Assembly: GCF_003234365.2 (NCBI RefSeq) | Contig: NZ_CP126260.1 | Location: 62,001 to 126,000, forward strand | DNA: 64,000 nucleotides | Source: Curtobacterium sp. MCJR17_020 | Lineage (GTDB): Bacteria > Actinomycetota > Actinomycetes > Actinomycetales > Microbacteriaceae | Direction of reading: 5' to 3' | Part shown: piece after piece, positions 42,100 through 50,962 of the stretch | Layout of the letters: the number at the start of each line of letters is the position of its first letter | How positions within the stretch are numbered: position 1 is the stretch's first letter | Notes under the pieces: generated by a model | Told to the model about the DNA's origin: nothing | What the model saw: only the letters and a program-made list of their open reading frames with translations | The model's database searches: none | Position numbers and translations under genes: made by a program

Positions 42100-44064
42100 A
42101 TGACCGACGTCGCACGTGCCTCAGGCATCCACACTGACGAACTCGACCCCGCGGTGCGCCCCCAGGACGACCTGTACCGCCACGTGAACGGCACCTGGAT
42201 CGCCGAGACGCCGATCCCCGACGACAAGGCCCGCTACGGCTCCTTCACGGTGCTGGCCGAGGCCGCCGAACTCGCCGTCCGCGAGATCATCGAGCGCTCG
42301 CAGCAGGCCGCCCCCGGCACCGAGGAACGCAAGGTCGGTGACCTCTTCTCCTCCTTCACCGACGAAGCACGGCTCGAAGAGCTCGCCACCGCACCGATCG
42401 AGCCGCTCCTCGCCGAGATCACGGCCATCCAGTCCGTGCCCGAGCTCATCGCCACCGTCGGACGCTTCGAGCGCCTGGGCCTGCCGAGCTTCCTGCAGCT
42501 CTTCGTCGACAACGACCCGGGCGACCCCGAGTCCTACGTCGTGTTCCTCGAGCAGTCCGGTCTCGGCCTGCCCGACGAGTCCTACTACCGCGAAGAGCGC
42601 TTCGCCGACATCCGGACGAAGTACCGCGAGTTCGTCGCAGCGATGTTCCCGCTCGCCGGGTTCGAGGACGGCGGCGACCGCACCGAGCACGTCATCGCAC
42701 TCGAGACCGCCCTGGCGTCGAAGCACTGGGACAACGTCACCACCCGCGACAGCCAGAAGACCTACAACAAGCTGCCGTGGGCCGAGGTCGCGGCGCTCGC
42801 CGAGGGCATCGACCTGCAGACCTGGTGGCAGGCCATCGACGCACCGGCCGGCGCGTTCGAGACCGTCGTGGTGCGCGAACCGTCGTTCATCACCGGCCTG
42901 GCCGAGCTCCTGCGCGACCAGCCGCTCGAGGTCTGGAAGGACTGGCTGCGCTGGCAGGTCATCCGTGGCTCGGCCGCGTACCTGACGAGCGCGTTCTCGG
43001 CCACGAACTTCTCGTTCTACGGCACCGCACTCACCGGGGCGCCGAAGCAGCGCGAGCGTTGGAAGCGCGGCGTCTCCCTGGTGGAGGGCGCGATGGGTGA
43101 GGCCGTCGGCCGGATCTACGTGCAGGAGCACTTCGACGAGACCTCGAAGGCCGCGATGGACGACCTCGTCGCCAACCTGGTCGAGGCGTACCGGCAGAGC
43201 ATCACGGCGCTCGACTGGATGACCGACGAGACCCGTGCCCGTGCCCTCGACAAGCTCGACAAGTTCACGCCGAAGATCGGGTACCCGGTCAAGTGGCGTG
43301 ACTACTCGGCACTGCCGGTCGTGCCCGACGACCTCGTCGCGAACGTCCGCGCCGTCGCGTCGTTCCAGGTCGACCGCGAGCTCGGCAAGATCGGCAAGCC
43401 GATCGACCGCGACGAGTGGTTCATGACCCCGCAGACGATCAACGCGTACTACAACCCCGGTTTCAACGAGATCGTGTTCCCCGCGGCGATCCTGCAGTTC
43501 CCGTTCTTCGACGCCGAGCGCGACGCCGCCGCCAACTACGGTGCGATCGGTGCCGTCATCGGCCACGAGATCGGGCACGGCTTCGACGACCAGGGCTCGC
43601 AGTACGACGGCGACGGCAAGCTCGAGAACTGGTGGACCGAGGCCGACCGCACGGCGTTCGAGGAGCGCACGAAGGCCCTCATCGCCCAGTACGACGCGCT
43701 CGTCCCGACCGAGGTGCCGGACGGCCACGTCAACGGTGCCCTGACGATCGGCGAGAACATCGGCGACCTCGGTGGCCTGTCGATCGCGTGGAAGGCGTAC
43801 CTGCTGTCGCTCGACGGCCAGGAGCCCCCGGTCGTCGACGGCCTGACCGGTGCCGAGCGGTTCTTCCTGAGCTGGGCGCAGGCCTGGCAGATGGCGATCC
43901 GTCCGGAGGAAGCCGCTCGCCTGCTGTCGATCGATCCGCACTCGCCGAACGAGTTCCGGTGCAACCAGGTCGTCCGCAACATCGACGGCTACTACGACAC
44001 GTTCGGCGTGACCGAGACGGACGCGATGTACCTCGACCCCGCCGAGCGCGTCGCGATCTGGTGA
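42100..44064 (+). CDS. M13-family zinc metallopeptidase
   Basis: This 654-residue neprilysin-like peptidase has zinc ligands His489 and His493 with catalytic Glu490 in GHEIGHGFDD, and third ligand Glu552 in GENIGDLGG. The substrate-binding NAYYNPGFNEIVFP motif precedes them. DDLYRHVNGTWI at the N-terminus is typical of actinobacterial PepO-like members. No signal peptide or membrane anchor is visible, so it is probably cytoplasmic and acts on peptides. The ATG at 42100 is favoured over an in-frame start 27 bp upstream. Confidence 0.95.
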   Translation: MTDVARASGIHTDELDPAVRPQDDLYRHVNGTWIAETPIPDDKARYGSFTVLAEAAELAVREIIERSQQAAPGTEERKVGDLFSSFTDEARLEELATAPIEPLLAEITAIQSVPELIATVGRFERLGLPSFLQLFVDNDPGDPESYVVFLEQSGLGLPDESYYREERFADIRTKYREFVAAMFPLAGFEDGGDRTEHVIALETALASKHWDNVTTRDSQKTYNKLPWAEVAALAEGIDLQTWWQAIDAPAGAFETVVVREPSFITGLAELLRDQPLEVWKDWLRWQVIRGSAAYLTSAFSATNFSFYGTALTGAPKQRERWKRGVSLVEGAMGEAVGRIYVQEHFDETSKAAMDDLVANLVEAYRQSITALDWMTDETRARALDKLDKFTPKIGYPVKWRDYSALPVVPDDLVANVRAVASFQVDRELGKIGKPIDRDEWFMTPQTINAYYNPGFNEIVFPAAILQFPFFDAERDAAANYGAIGAVIGHEIGHGFDDQGSQYDGDGKLENWWTEADRTAFEERTKALIAQYDALVPTEVPDGHVNGALTIGENIGDLGGLSIAWKAYLLSLDGQEPPVVDGLTGAERFFLSWAQAWQMAIRPEEAARLLSIDPHSPNEFRCNQVVRNIDGYYDTFGVTETDAMYLDPAERVAIW

Positions 44065-45002
44065 TGGTGGAGCCGGACGCGGCTCGGTCGTCACGCCGTC
44101 GGCGGCCGGAGGACCGCTCGGGTGGTGGCGGTCGGGCCCGCGGCCGGCACAGCGGTCGGCCGGACGACCGGTTCGGCGCCACCACCGAGGCCCTCGGTGC
44201 CCTGGCGCTCGACGGCGCCGGGGTCAGCGCGTCGGTGATCGACACCTCGACCGGCAAGGCGCTGCTCGCGATCGACGACACCCTGGTGCAGCCCGTCGCG
44301 AGCCTCGGGCGCGTGCTGTTGCTGATCGAGGTCGCGGCGCAGCTCGAGGACGGCCGCCTGCACGGTGACCGCCTGCAGCGCATGGCGCGGGACACCGCGA
44401 CCGGTGCCGGCCTGTGGCAGTTCCTGCAGGAGCCGACGATGCAAGTGCCCGACCTGGCGACCCTGGTCGGTGCCACCGGTGACACGTGGGCGATGAACGC
44501 ACTGTTGTCGACGGTCGGCATCGACGCCGTCCGCGAGCGTGCGGAGTCGCTCGGCATCGAGCGGACCGCGCTGATCGACCGGGTGCGTGACCGTCGTGGT
44601 CCGGACGACGCCCCGGATGCCTCGGTGGCCCCGACGGGTGAGCTCGCGTGGGTGATGCGCGGACTGGCGCTCGGTGAGGTCGTGGACGAAGCGGTCTCGA
44701 ACCGGGTGCTCGGCTGGCTGTCGCTGGCGAGTGACCTCAACCTGGTCGCCGGCTCGTTCGGCCTCGACCCCCTGGCGCACCGTGCGCTCGACCACGGGTT
44801 GCAGGTCGTCGCGGTCACCGGGTCGAGCACGGGCGTCCGCGCAGAGGCCGGGATCCTGCGGGGGCCCGGGTCGTCGGTCAGCTACGCGGTGACGGTGACG
44901 TTCGACGACGCCTCGTTGCAGCGGCGCCTCGCGGTCATCGAGTCGCTACGGACCATGGGCACCGAGCTGCTCGAGGCCGTGCACGCCCCGGCGCGCCGCT
45001 GA
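44064..45002 (+). CDS. class-A beta-lactamase-fold protein lacking catalytic residues
   Basis: This 312-residue protein resembles class-A beta-lactamases from about residue 40 onward (TGKALLAIDDTLVQPVAS, GVRAEAGIL). Catalytic motifs are all altered: SxxK is SLGR at 80-83, SDN is GDT in ATGDTWAMNALL, and KTG is VTG at 251-253. It also lacks a signal peptide and starts with an Arg-rich tail. It is therefore unlikely to hydrolyse beta-lactams and may be a binding protein. Its ATG overlaps the M13 peptidase stop, implying joint function. Confidence 0.8.
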   Translation: MVEPDAARSSRRRRPEDRSGGGGRARGRHSGRPDDRFGATTEALGALALDGAGVSASVIDTSTGKALLAIDDTLVQPVASLGRVLLLIEVAAQLEDGRLHGDRLQRMARDTATGAGLWQFLQEPTMQVPDLATLVGATGDTWAMNALLSTVGIDAVRERAESLGIERTALIDRVRDRRGPDDAPDASVAPTGELAWVMRGLALGEVVDEAVSNRVLGWLSLASDLNLVAGSFGLDPLAHRALDHGLQVVAVTGSSTGVRAEAGILRGPGSSVSYAVTVTFDDASLQRRLAVIESLRTMGTELLEAVHAPARR

Positions 45003-45011
45003 CCGGGTCGC

Positions 45012-46367
45012 TCAGTTCCCCTCGGACGTTGCGTCGGGTGGCGGCACGCAGACCGACTCGGCGCTGAGGCTCAAGCCGTCGACGGTGCCGCGGATGCTGG
45101 CGGTGGCCGGGTCTGCGCCGGAGGAAGACGACCAGAAGTCGCGGCCCATCGCGCGGTCGCTGACCCCGAGGCCCTCGGACGTCCAGAGCGCGGTCACGGC
45201 GTCGAACGGCTCCTGGCCGTCGTCGACCACGTCGAACACGGGCACCACGCTGAACGCCGTCGCCCGGGTGCCGGTCGTGTCGGACGACCCGGACGTCGCG
45301 CACTGTTCGGTGCCCGTCGTCACGGTCGCTGGGACCCCGGCGGCGGCGGCTGACCGCTCGAGGAACGTGCGGAGCACGGTGGCGCGGTCGTCGACGTCTG
45401 CGGGGACCCACGGGGTCGGCGTGGGACTCGTCGGTGGGTCGCCGTCCGGACCGACGTCCCGCGGCCTGGGTGCGTCGAGGGGGAGTCCGAGCCACCCACT
45501 GACCGCGCCGCTGCCCAGGTCGAAGGCGGTCCGCGGTGCGCGGTGTGCATCGGCTGCCTCGTCCGTCGTCGCGGCGAGGGTCTCGGCGACCTCGCCGAGC
45601 GGGCGCACGCCGATCGACAGGGACGGCCGATCGGCCACTGCTGGGAGGCCGGAAGAGTCGTCGGAGGCCCGCGCCGCGTCTGCGTACGTCCTCCCCGGCG
45701 AGTAGAAGAGGTGCTCCACGTGGTGGTCGTCGGCGAGTGCGTCGATCGTGCGCAGCAGGGCCCGGCCGGGGTGCGTGGTCGTGACGCCGACGGACACGTC
45801 GCCGCGGCTCAAGGTCGTCGTCCTCGTCGTACTCGTGATCGTCGGCTCTGGACCGGTGATCGTCCGTACACGTTTCGCTGCATCGCTGAAGCTGACGCCC
45901 CGCACGAGCCCGATCCTCGGACCGGTCGGGGTCATCCACAGCTGTCGCACGAAGGTCTGCGTGCGCAGCCGACCGGCCAGGCCGACGACCCTGCGGTCCA
46001 TCGGGTCGAGGCTGACCGGAGCGGTCTTCCGCGCAGCGGGCACGTCGAGTGTCACCTGCAGCGTCGTGCCGGTGACACCGCGCTCGGCGGTCCGCCGGAC
46101 CCGCTCGGCGACGGCGAGGTCGGCGGTGTCCGCGGTGACCTGGAGCGACGTGAGCCAGTGGTCCGGGTCGTCCTTGGCGTCGAACTGGCGGATCTCACCC
46201 TCGGTCGAGCCCACGCCGGGCAGCCGATCGACGTCCGCGATCAGGTCCGCGAGCGCCGACTCCGACCCGTGCGGCGGCGGTGGCATCGTGCACGCTGCGA
46301 GTGCCAGCAGGGCCCCGAGTGCGGTCGCGATCGCGGCCGCGGAACGTGTTCGTCTACGAGCCCCCAT
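45012..46367 (-). CDS. hypothetical lipoprotein
   Basis: This 451-residue protein has an Arg-rich signal peptide and lipobox LLALAAC, so it is probably anchored outside the membrane. The mature part has several repeated beta-rich segments of about 130 residues (LQVTADTADLAVAERV, then SVGVTTTHPGRALL). The second half has a Thr/Pro-rich linker (PPTSPTPTP). No family was recognised. It converges with the beta-lactamase-fold gene, 9 bp away. Confidence 0.75.
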   Translation of the reverse strand: MGARRRTRSAAAIATALGALLALAACTMPPPPHGSESALADLIADVDRLPGVGSTEGEIRQFDAKDDPDHWLTSLQVTADTADLAVAERVRRTAERGVTGTTLQVTLDVPAARKTAPVSLDPMDRRVVGLAGRLRTQTFVRQLWMTPTGPRIGLVRGVSFSDAAKRVRTITGPEPTITSTTRTTTLSRGDVSVGVTTTHPGRALLRTIDALADDHHVEHLFYSPGRTYADAARASDDSSGLPAVADRPSLSIGVRPLGEVAETLAATTDEAADAHRAPRTAFDLGSGAVSGWLGLPLDAPRPRDVGPDGDPPTSPTPTPWVPADVDDRATVLRTFLERSAAAAGVPATVTTGTEQCATSGSSDTTGTRATAFSVVPVFDVVDDGQEPFDAVTALWTSEGLGVSDRAMGRDFWSSSSGADPATASIRGTVDGLSLSAESVCVPPPDATSEGN

Positions 46368-46426
46368 GCCGTGAGTCTAGGAACGGGCCGTCGCAGTGCG
46401 GTATCGGTCGCGAGACCCATCGGTGT

Positions 46427-46861
46427 TCAGCGGAGGACCACGAACGACCGCAACGGCTGCGGGGCGACGTCGTGGACCTCGACGAAGCCACGCGACTCGT
46501 AGAACGCGCGCTGACCTGGCTCCGCATCGGTGAGCAGGACCGTCTGGCGGACACCCGCGTACCGCTCGAGGACGGCGTCGAGCAACGCGCCGCCGACGCC
46601 GGACCGGTGCGCTGCCGGCACCACGAGCAGGTCCTGGACGTAGACGATCGTCACGCCGTCGGACACCGTGCGGACGAGCCCGAGCAAGCGGTCATCGTCG
46701 TCGCGTGCGGTCAGCACGGTGTGGGAGCCCGCGATCGCCCTGGCGAGGGCGGCGGGGTCCTGCGTGTACGCGGTCCACCCGACGGCGTCGTAGAGGGTGA
46801 GGAGTTCGTCGGTCCCCGGTCGTTCGTCCCTGATGGCGAAGGTCACCAGTCCATCGTGCAC
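46427..46861 (-). CDS. GNAT-family N-acetyltransferase
   Basis: This 144-residue protein has the acetyl-CoA loop in VVPAAHRSGVGGALL and the following VLLTDAEPGQRAFYESRGF, the usual beta6-alpha4 end of the fold. TLYDAVGWTAY at the start is common in one small GNAT group. The acceptor substrate is unknown. Confidence 0.92.
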   Translation of the reverse strand: MHDGLVTFAIRDERPGTDELLTLYDAVGWTAYTQDPAALARAIAGSHTVLTARDDDDRLLGLVRTVSDGVTIVYVQDLLVVPAAHRSGVGGALLDAVLERYAGVRQTVLLTDAEPGQRAFYESRGFVEVHDVAPQPLRSFVVLR

Positions 46862-46900
46862 GAGACCCGAGGTGGCCAGGCCGAGGTCGACACCGCCGCC

Positions 46901-46929
46901 GGGCCTCCGGTGAACTCTCGGAGGTGCCC
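46901..46929. terminator. possible hairpin terminator
   Basis: GGCCTCCG (46902-46909) and CGGAGGTGCC (46919-46928) can pair with one bulge around a 9-nt loop. It sits between the GNAT gene and the end of the lipoprotein gene at 46984 on the same strand. Confidence 0.35.
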
Positions 46930-46983
46930 TCCGTGGGCATCACGGCGATCCGACTGCCCGACGAGCCAGCCGTCACCCACCCG

Positions 46984-47682
46984 CTACGACGTCGCCTGAC
47001 CCTCCGGCACGAGCGCCTGCACGGACAGCAGCGACGCATCGGCGGACGAGCACGCCTGGTAGTCGGTGTCCTTCACGAACAGCGACTGCTTGGATCCGGG
47101 CGGATACACGCGGAAGCCGTCCGGGGTCCTCGGCGAGCAGTCGGCCTTCGAGTAGTTCCCGGCCTGGACGATCTTGAGCGGGGCCACGGCGGTCTGCCCG
47201 GCGGCCAGGGTCACGGTCGGGTGCGGTGAGCTCTTCTCCTGGGTCGCCGCAGCACCGATCTGGGTGCCGTTGCCTCCGCCGACGAACGAGACGCCCGGCC
47301 ACCCCTGCAGCGTGCAGGTGGTCGATCCGGTGTTCCGCAGTGCGAGGTGCACGATGACGCTGCCTGCCGCACCGCCGCTGCCCGGCTCGATGCTGGCGGC
47401 GAGCGAGGACGCGGCACAGCGACTGCCAGCGGCCGACCCGGATCCCGACGACCCGGATCCGGAGGACCCAGCACCGGCACCGGCCGATGCCGAAGCGCCG
47501 GAGGACGGGGTCGCGGACGACGACGACGCCGACGAGGACGACGACGCGGACGGCGACGGCGCGGGTGCGGTCACCGTCTCGGTGGCGGAGGGTTCCCCGC
47601 CGGAGGCACAACCCGCCAACGCCCCGACTGCGACGAGCCCGGTGACGGCGAGCAGGAACTTCGATCGGCTGCTGCGTTGCAT
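46984..47682 (-). CDS. DUF4232-like lipoprotein
   Basis: This 232-residue protein starts at ATG 47682, giving a clean signal peptide and lipobox VGALAGC; the longer frame upstream is not convincing. A Ser/Ala/Gly-rich linker of about 60 residues follows. The C-terminal domain has CTLQGWPGVSFVGG and two conserved cysteines, as in actinobacterial DUF4232 proteins. It is probably a surface protein of unknown binding role. Confidence 0.82.
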   Translation of the reverse strand: MQRSSRSKFLLAVTGLVAVGALAGCASGGEPSATETVTAPAPSPSASSSSSASSSSATPSSGASASAGAGAGSSGSGSSGSGSAAGSRCAASSLAASIEPGSGGAAGSVIVHLALRNTGSTTCTLQGWPGVSFVGGGNGTQIGAAATQEKSSPHPTVTLAAGQTAVAPLKIVQAGNYSKADCSPRTPDGFRVYPPGSKQSLFVKDTDYQACSSADASLLSVQALVPEGQATS

Positions 47683-47781
47683 GGTGCACAGGCAACCACC
47701 ACCGGGAGATCGCGGTTCGGTCGGCGTCCAGGGACCGCGAGCACACTCCGGAGCAAGGAACCCGAGCAGCGGAGGTCGGAC

Positions 47782-48057
47782 ATGACGGGCAAGCACGAAC
47801 AGGCACGTGGCGACGAGGGCCGCGCGGACGGGGTCGAGACCCGCGCAGGTGCCTTCACGGACAGCGAGATCCCGAGCGAGGGGCACGTCGAGTCGACGGA
47901 GCCGATCGGGGAGTTCGTCTCGAGCGACATCCCCGGTGAGACGCGTCCGACCGGAACCGGACCCGACGGCGAGTACGTCGACTCGGACATCCCCGGTGAG
48001 GCCGAGCCGGCCCAGAACGGCGAGGTCGGCGAGTACACCGACACCGACAAGGCCTGA
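47782..48057 (+). CDS. small acidic repeat protein
   Basis: This 91-residue, strongly acidic protein has no hydrophobic segment. It contains three copies of a short motif: TDSEIPSE, SSDIPGE and DSDIPGE, each followed by a stretch ending in EY or EF. GGAGG precedes the ATG. The even spacing suggests a repeated binding unit or an intrinsically disordered protein. No family was recognised. Confidence 0.65.
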   Translation: MTGKHEQARGDEGRADGVETRAGAFTDSEIPSEGHVESTEPIGEFVSSDIPGETRPTGTGPDGEYVDSDIPGEAEPAQNGEVGEYTDTDKA

Positions 48058-48060
48058 CGA

Positions 48061-48426
48061 CTAGTCGATGCGCTCCGCCGCCACCAGGCGGCGGAGCGTC
48101 TCCACACCCGCTGGCGGGCAGCGACCGGCGTCCGCCGAGGTGACCCACTCGACCTCGTCCACCTCGGCCGAGGCGACGGGCGTGGCGGAGTCCAGCGGGC
48201 CTCCTGGTCGGACCAGGAACAGCGTCATCGCGACCATCGTGCCGGGCGCCTGCCCGTGGGCCGGCTCGAGGACGACGCCGAACGGGTCGACGTCATCGGC
48301 GGTCACCCGCAGGCCGGTCTCCTCGTGTGCTTCGCGGATGGCGGCGTCGAGGTCGGTCTCGTGCGGTTCGGCCTTGCCGCCGGGCAGGTAGAGCACGTCG
48401 CGCGCTCGCGCGCGCACCATCAGCAC
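48061..48426 (-). CDS. Nudix hydrolase with uncertain start
   Basis: The Nudix box is GGKAEPHETDLDAAI, then REAHEETGL, as expected. The first usual start codon in frame is GTG at 48426, which gives 121 residues. The frame stays open upstream, however, and reads LRVSALLLIRDRRVL, which looks like the normal first strand of a Nudix domain. No ATG, GTG or TTG lies there; a CTG overlapping the hemA stop would give the full domain. The gene probably belongs to the hemA transcript. Confidence 0.85.
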   Translation of the reverse strand: MLMVRARARDVLYLPGGKAEPHETDLDAAIREAHEETGLRVTADDVDPFGVVLEPAHGQAPGTMVAMTLFLVRPGGPLDSATPVASAEVDEVEWVTSADAGRCPPAGVETLRRLVAAERID

Positions 48427-48494
48427 CCGTCGATCACGGATCAGCAGGAGCGCACTGACACGCAGCGTGGGTGGTTGCGAGCCTGTCTGGAGGC

Positions 48495-49817
48495 TCAGCT
48501 CGCGTCCGCCTGGTCGTCGCGTTCCGAGACCGTCGGGTCCAGGGCAGTGCGGTCGGCGAGCGGGACGACGGGCGCCGGCAGCTCTGCCTCGGGCTCGGGT
48601 CGCACGCCGAACAGGGCGTCGATGGCCCCGACGAACTCCTCACCACGGCCGGCGCGGCCGAGCTCGCGGGCCCGGACCGAGGGGCGGTGCAGCAGGACGC
48701 CGACCAGGTGCCGGAGCGCCCGCTCGGTGTGCTCGGCGGACTCGCCGTCGGCGTCACCGCGGCGCTTCGCACGGTCGATCTCGTCGTCGAGGATGTCGAA
48801 CACGTGCTTGCGGAAGGCGACCAGGGCCGGGGTGGTCGACTGCTCGAGTGCCTGCGCCCGGAAGCGGGACACGGCGTCGTCGACCATCGCGCGGGCCTCG
48901 GACTCGGCGTTCAGCTCGGAGATCGGGGCGTGCAGGCTGATGGTCTCGAGGTCGAGCAGCTCGACACCGTCCACACCGGCAGCGGCCGGGTCGACGTTGC
49001 GGGGGAGTCCGAGGTCGATGACGATGCGGCGGACGCCGTCGTCGAGGTCGGCCGGTGCGACGACCGGGACCTCGCTCGACGTGCACGTGATCACGACGTC
49101 GCTGGTGCCGATCGCGTGGCGCAGGTCACGTGCGGCGACGAGGTCGTGCTTCGCGGCGAACCAGGCGGCACGGCCCGAGGGCGAGAACACCTGGATGTGC
49201 ACGGCGCCGCGGTCGCGCAGGGCCGCGATGGTGGTGGCCGCGTAGCTCCCGGTGCCGATCAGCAGCACGCGGGTGTGCGCCCAGTCGGTGACGCGTGACG
49301 ACGCGAGCTGCAGGCCGAGGCGCACCAGCGAACGACCGGCGGCACCGATCCGGGTGCGGGTCTTGACGCCGCGCGAGGTGTGGGCGGCTTCCTGGAAGAG
49401 CCGCTCGAGGTCCGAGGTGGTGGTGCCGTTGCTCCGGGCGTCCTCGAGCGAGCGGCGGACCTGCCCGGAGATCTCGGTCTCGCCGACGACGACGGACTCG
49501 AGTCCGCTCGACACGGCGAACAGGTGCTGCACGACGTCCTTGCCGCCGAGCACACTGACCGAATCACGCAGTTCGGTGGCGTCCAGGTCGCTCGCAGCGG
49601 CCACGGCCTGCACGGTGGCGGCGACGGCGGAGTCGCGGTCGTCGCCGGCGATGTCGAGGTACGCCTCGAAACGGTTGCAGGTGGCCAGCACCACTGCACC
49701 GTCCAGGACGTCGGAATCGGTGACGAGGTGGCCTGCTGCGGCCGGGGCAGCGATGCTCAGTCGCTCCAAGAGGTCGAAGCTGGCGTTGCGATGCGACGCC
49801 GTGAGACAGATGAGCAC
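48495..49817 (-). CDS. hemA: glutamyl-tRNA reductase
   Basis: This 440-residue enzyme makes glutamate-1-semialdehyde from Glu-tRNA, the first committed haem step in the C5 pathway. Catalytic Cys lies in ATCNRFE and SHRNASF is the N-terminal motif. The NADPH domain has LIGTGSYAATT, followed by a C-terminal dimerisation helix region. GTG at 49817 gives the standard LICLTASHRN start. It is divergent from hemE, leaving only 38 bp for both promoters. Confidence 0.97.
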   Translation of the reverse strand: MLICLTASHRNASFDLLERLSIAAPAAAGHLVTDSDVLDGAVVLATCNRFEAYLDIAGDDRDSAVAATVQAVAAASDLDATELRDSVSVLGGKDVVQHLFAVSSGLESVVVGETEISGQVRRSLEDARSNGTTTSDLERLFQEAAHTSRGVKTRTRIGAAGRSLVRLGLQLASSRVTDWAHTRVLLIGTGSYAATTIAALRDRGAVHIQVFSPSGRAAWFAAKHDLVAARDLRHAIGTSDVVITCTSSEVPVVAPADLDDGVRRIVIDLGLPRNVDPAAAGVDGVELLDLETISLHAPISELNAESEARAMVDDAVSRFRAQALEQSTTPALVAFRKHVFDILDDEIDRAKRRGDADGESAEHTERALRHLVGVLLHRPSVRARELGRAGRGEEFVGAIDALFGVRPEPEAELPAPVVPLADRTALDPTVSERDDQADAS

Positions 49818-49855
49818 GTAGCCAATGGTAACGCGCTCGATGGGACAATCATCCG
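49818..49855. promoter_or_regulatory. 38-bp divergent hemA/hemE promoter gap
   Basis: Only 38 bp separate the GTG starts of hemA and hemE. No Shine-Dalgarno sequence is visible on either side. GACAAT lies about 5 bp before hemE and TACCAT about 9 bp before hemA (opposite strand), so leaderless transcripts are possible. Further elements must lie inside the opposite coding sequence. Confidence 0.45.
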
Positions 49856-50962
49856 GTGACCGACGCGACGACCACATCCCTCCCCGACTCCCACCCCCTG
49901 GCATCAGGGCGGACGAGTGGTTCCCGCCTCGTCCGTGCCCTGCGGGGTGACCGTCCGGAGACGCTCCCGGTGTGGTTCATGCGGCAGGCCGGTCGGTCGT
50001 TGCCCGAGTACCGCGAGCTCCGGGTGGGCACGGCCATGCTCGACGCCTGCCTGGACCCCGAGATGGCGTCGGAGATCACGCTGCAGCCCGTCCGCCGGCA
50101 CGGGGTGGACGCCGGCATCTTCTTCAGCGACATCGTCGTGCCGATCAAGCTCGCGGGCGTGGACGTCGAGATCGTCCCCGGTCGCGGCCCCGTGCTCGGC
50201 GCACCGATCCGCACCGCGGCGGACGTCGACGCCCTCGAGCCGCTGGACCCGGCGGCCCTCGAGCCGATCCGGCAGGCGGTCGCCCGCACGGTCGAGCAGC
50301 TCGGCGACACCCCGCTGATCGGGTTCGCAGGCGCTCCCTTCACGCTCGCGGCGTACCTGGTCGAGGGCGGCCCGTCGAAGGACCACATCCGCGCACGCAC
50401 CCTCATGCACGCCGAGCCGGAGACGTGGTCGCGGCTGCTGGCCTGGGCGGCCGAGGTGTCGGGGGCGTTCCTCCGGGCCCAGGTGCTCGCCGGGGCCTCG
50501 GCCGCACAGCTCTTCGACTCGTGGGTCGGGTCCCTGTCGCGCGCCGACTACGTCCGGTACGTCGCACCGCACTCGGCGCAGGCGCTGTCCCACGTGACCG
50601 ACCTGGGCGTGCCGCGCATCCACTTCGGCGTCGGCAGCGGCGAGGTCCTCGCCGACATGACCACGCTCGGCACCGACACGGTCGGCGTCGACGCGGTCGG
50701 GGTCGACTGGCGGCTCCCGCTCGACGAGGCCGTCCGCCGCGTCGGCACCGGCGTCAGTGTGCAGGGCAACATCGACCCGGCGATGCTCGCGGCCCCGTGG
50801 GAGGTCCTCGAAGCGCACGTGCGCGAGGTCGTCCGCCGCGGTGGCGCCGCCCGAGCCCACGTCGTGAACCTCGGCCACGGTGTGCCGCCGGAGACCGACC
50901 CGACGGTGCTGACGCGCGTCGTCGAGCTGGTCCACTCGCTCGGTGACGGGTCTGCCGCGTGA
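49856..50962 (+). CDS. hemE: uroporphyrinogen decarboxylase
   Basis: This 368-residue enzyme converts uroporphyrinogen III to coproporphyrinogen III. The signature VWFMRQAGRSLPEYR near residue 40 carries the substrate-binding Arg residues, and GFAGAPFTLAAY is the second signature. The C-terminal NLGHGVPPETDP is intact. It leads the haem operon and overlaps cgoX by 4 bp. Confidence 0.97.
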   Translation: MTDATTTSLPDSHPLASGRTSGSRLVRALRGDRPETLPVWFMRQAGRSLPEYRELRVGTAMLDACLDPEMASEITLQPVRRHGVDAGIFFSDIVVPIKLAGVDVEIVPGRGPVLGAPIRTAADVDALEPLDPAALEPIRQAVARTVEQLGDTPLIGFAGAPFTLAAYLVEGGPSKDHIRARTLMHAEPETWSRLLAWAAEVSGAFLRAQVLAGASAAQLFDSWVGSLSRADYVRYVAPHSAQALSHVTDLGVPRIHFGVGSGEVLADMTTLGTDTVGVDAVGVDWRLPLDEAVRRVGTGVSVQGNIDPAMLAAPWEVLEAHVREVVRRGGAARAHVVNLGHGVPPETDPTVLTRVVELVHSLGDGSAA

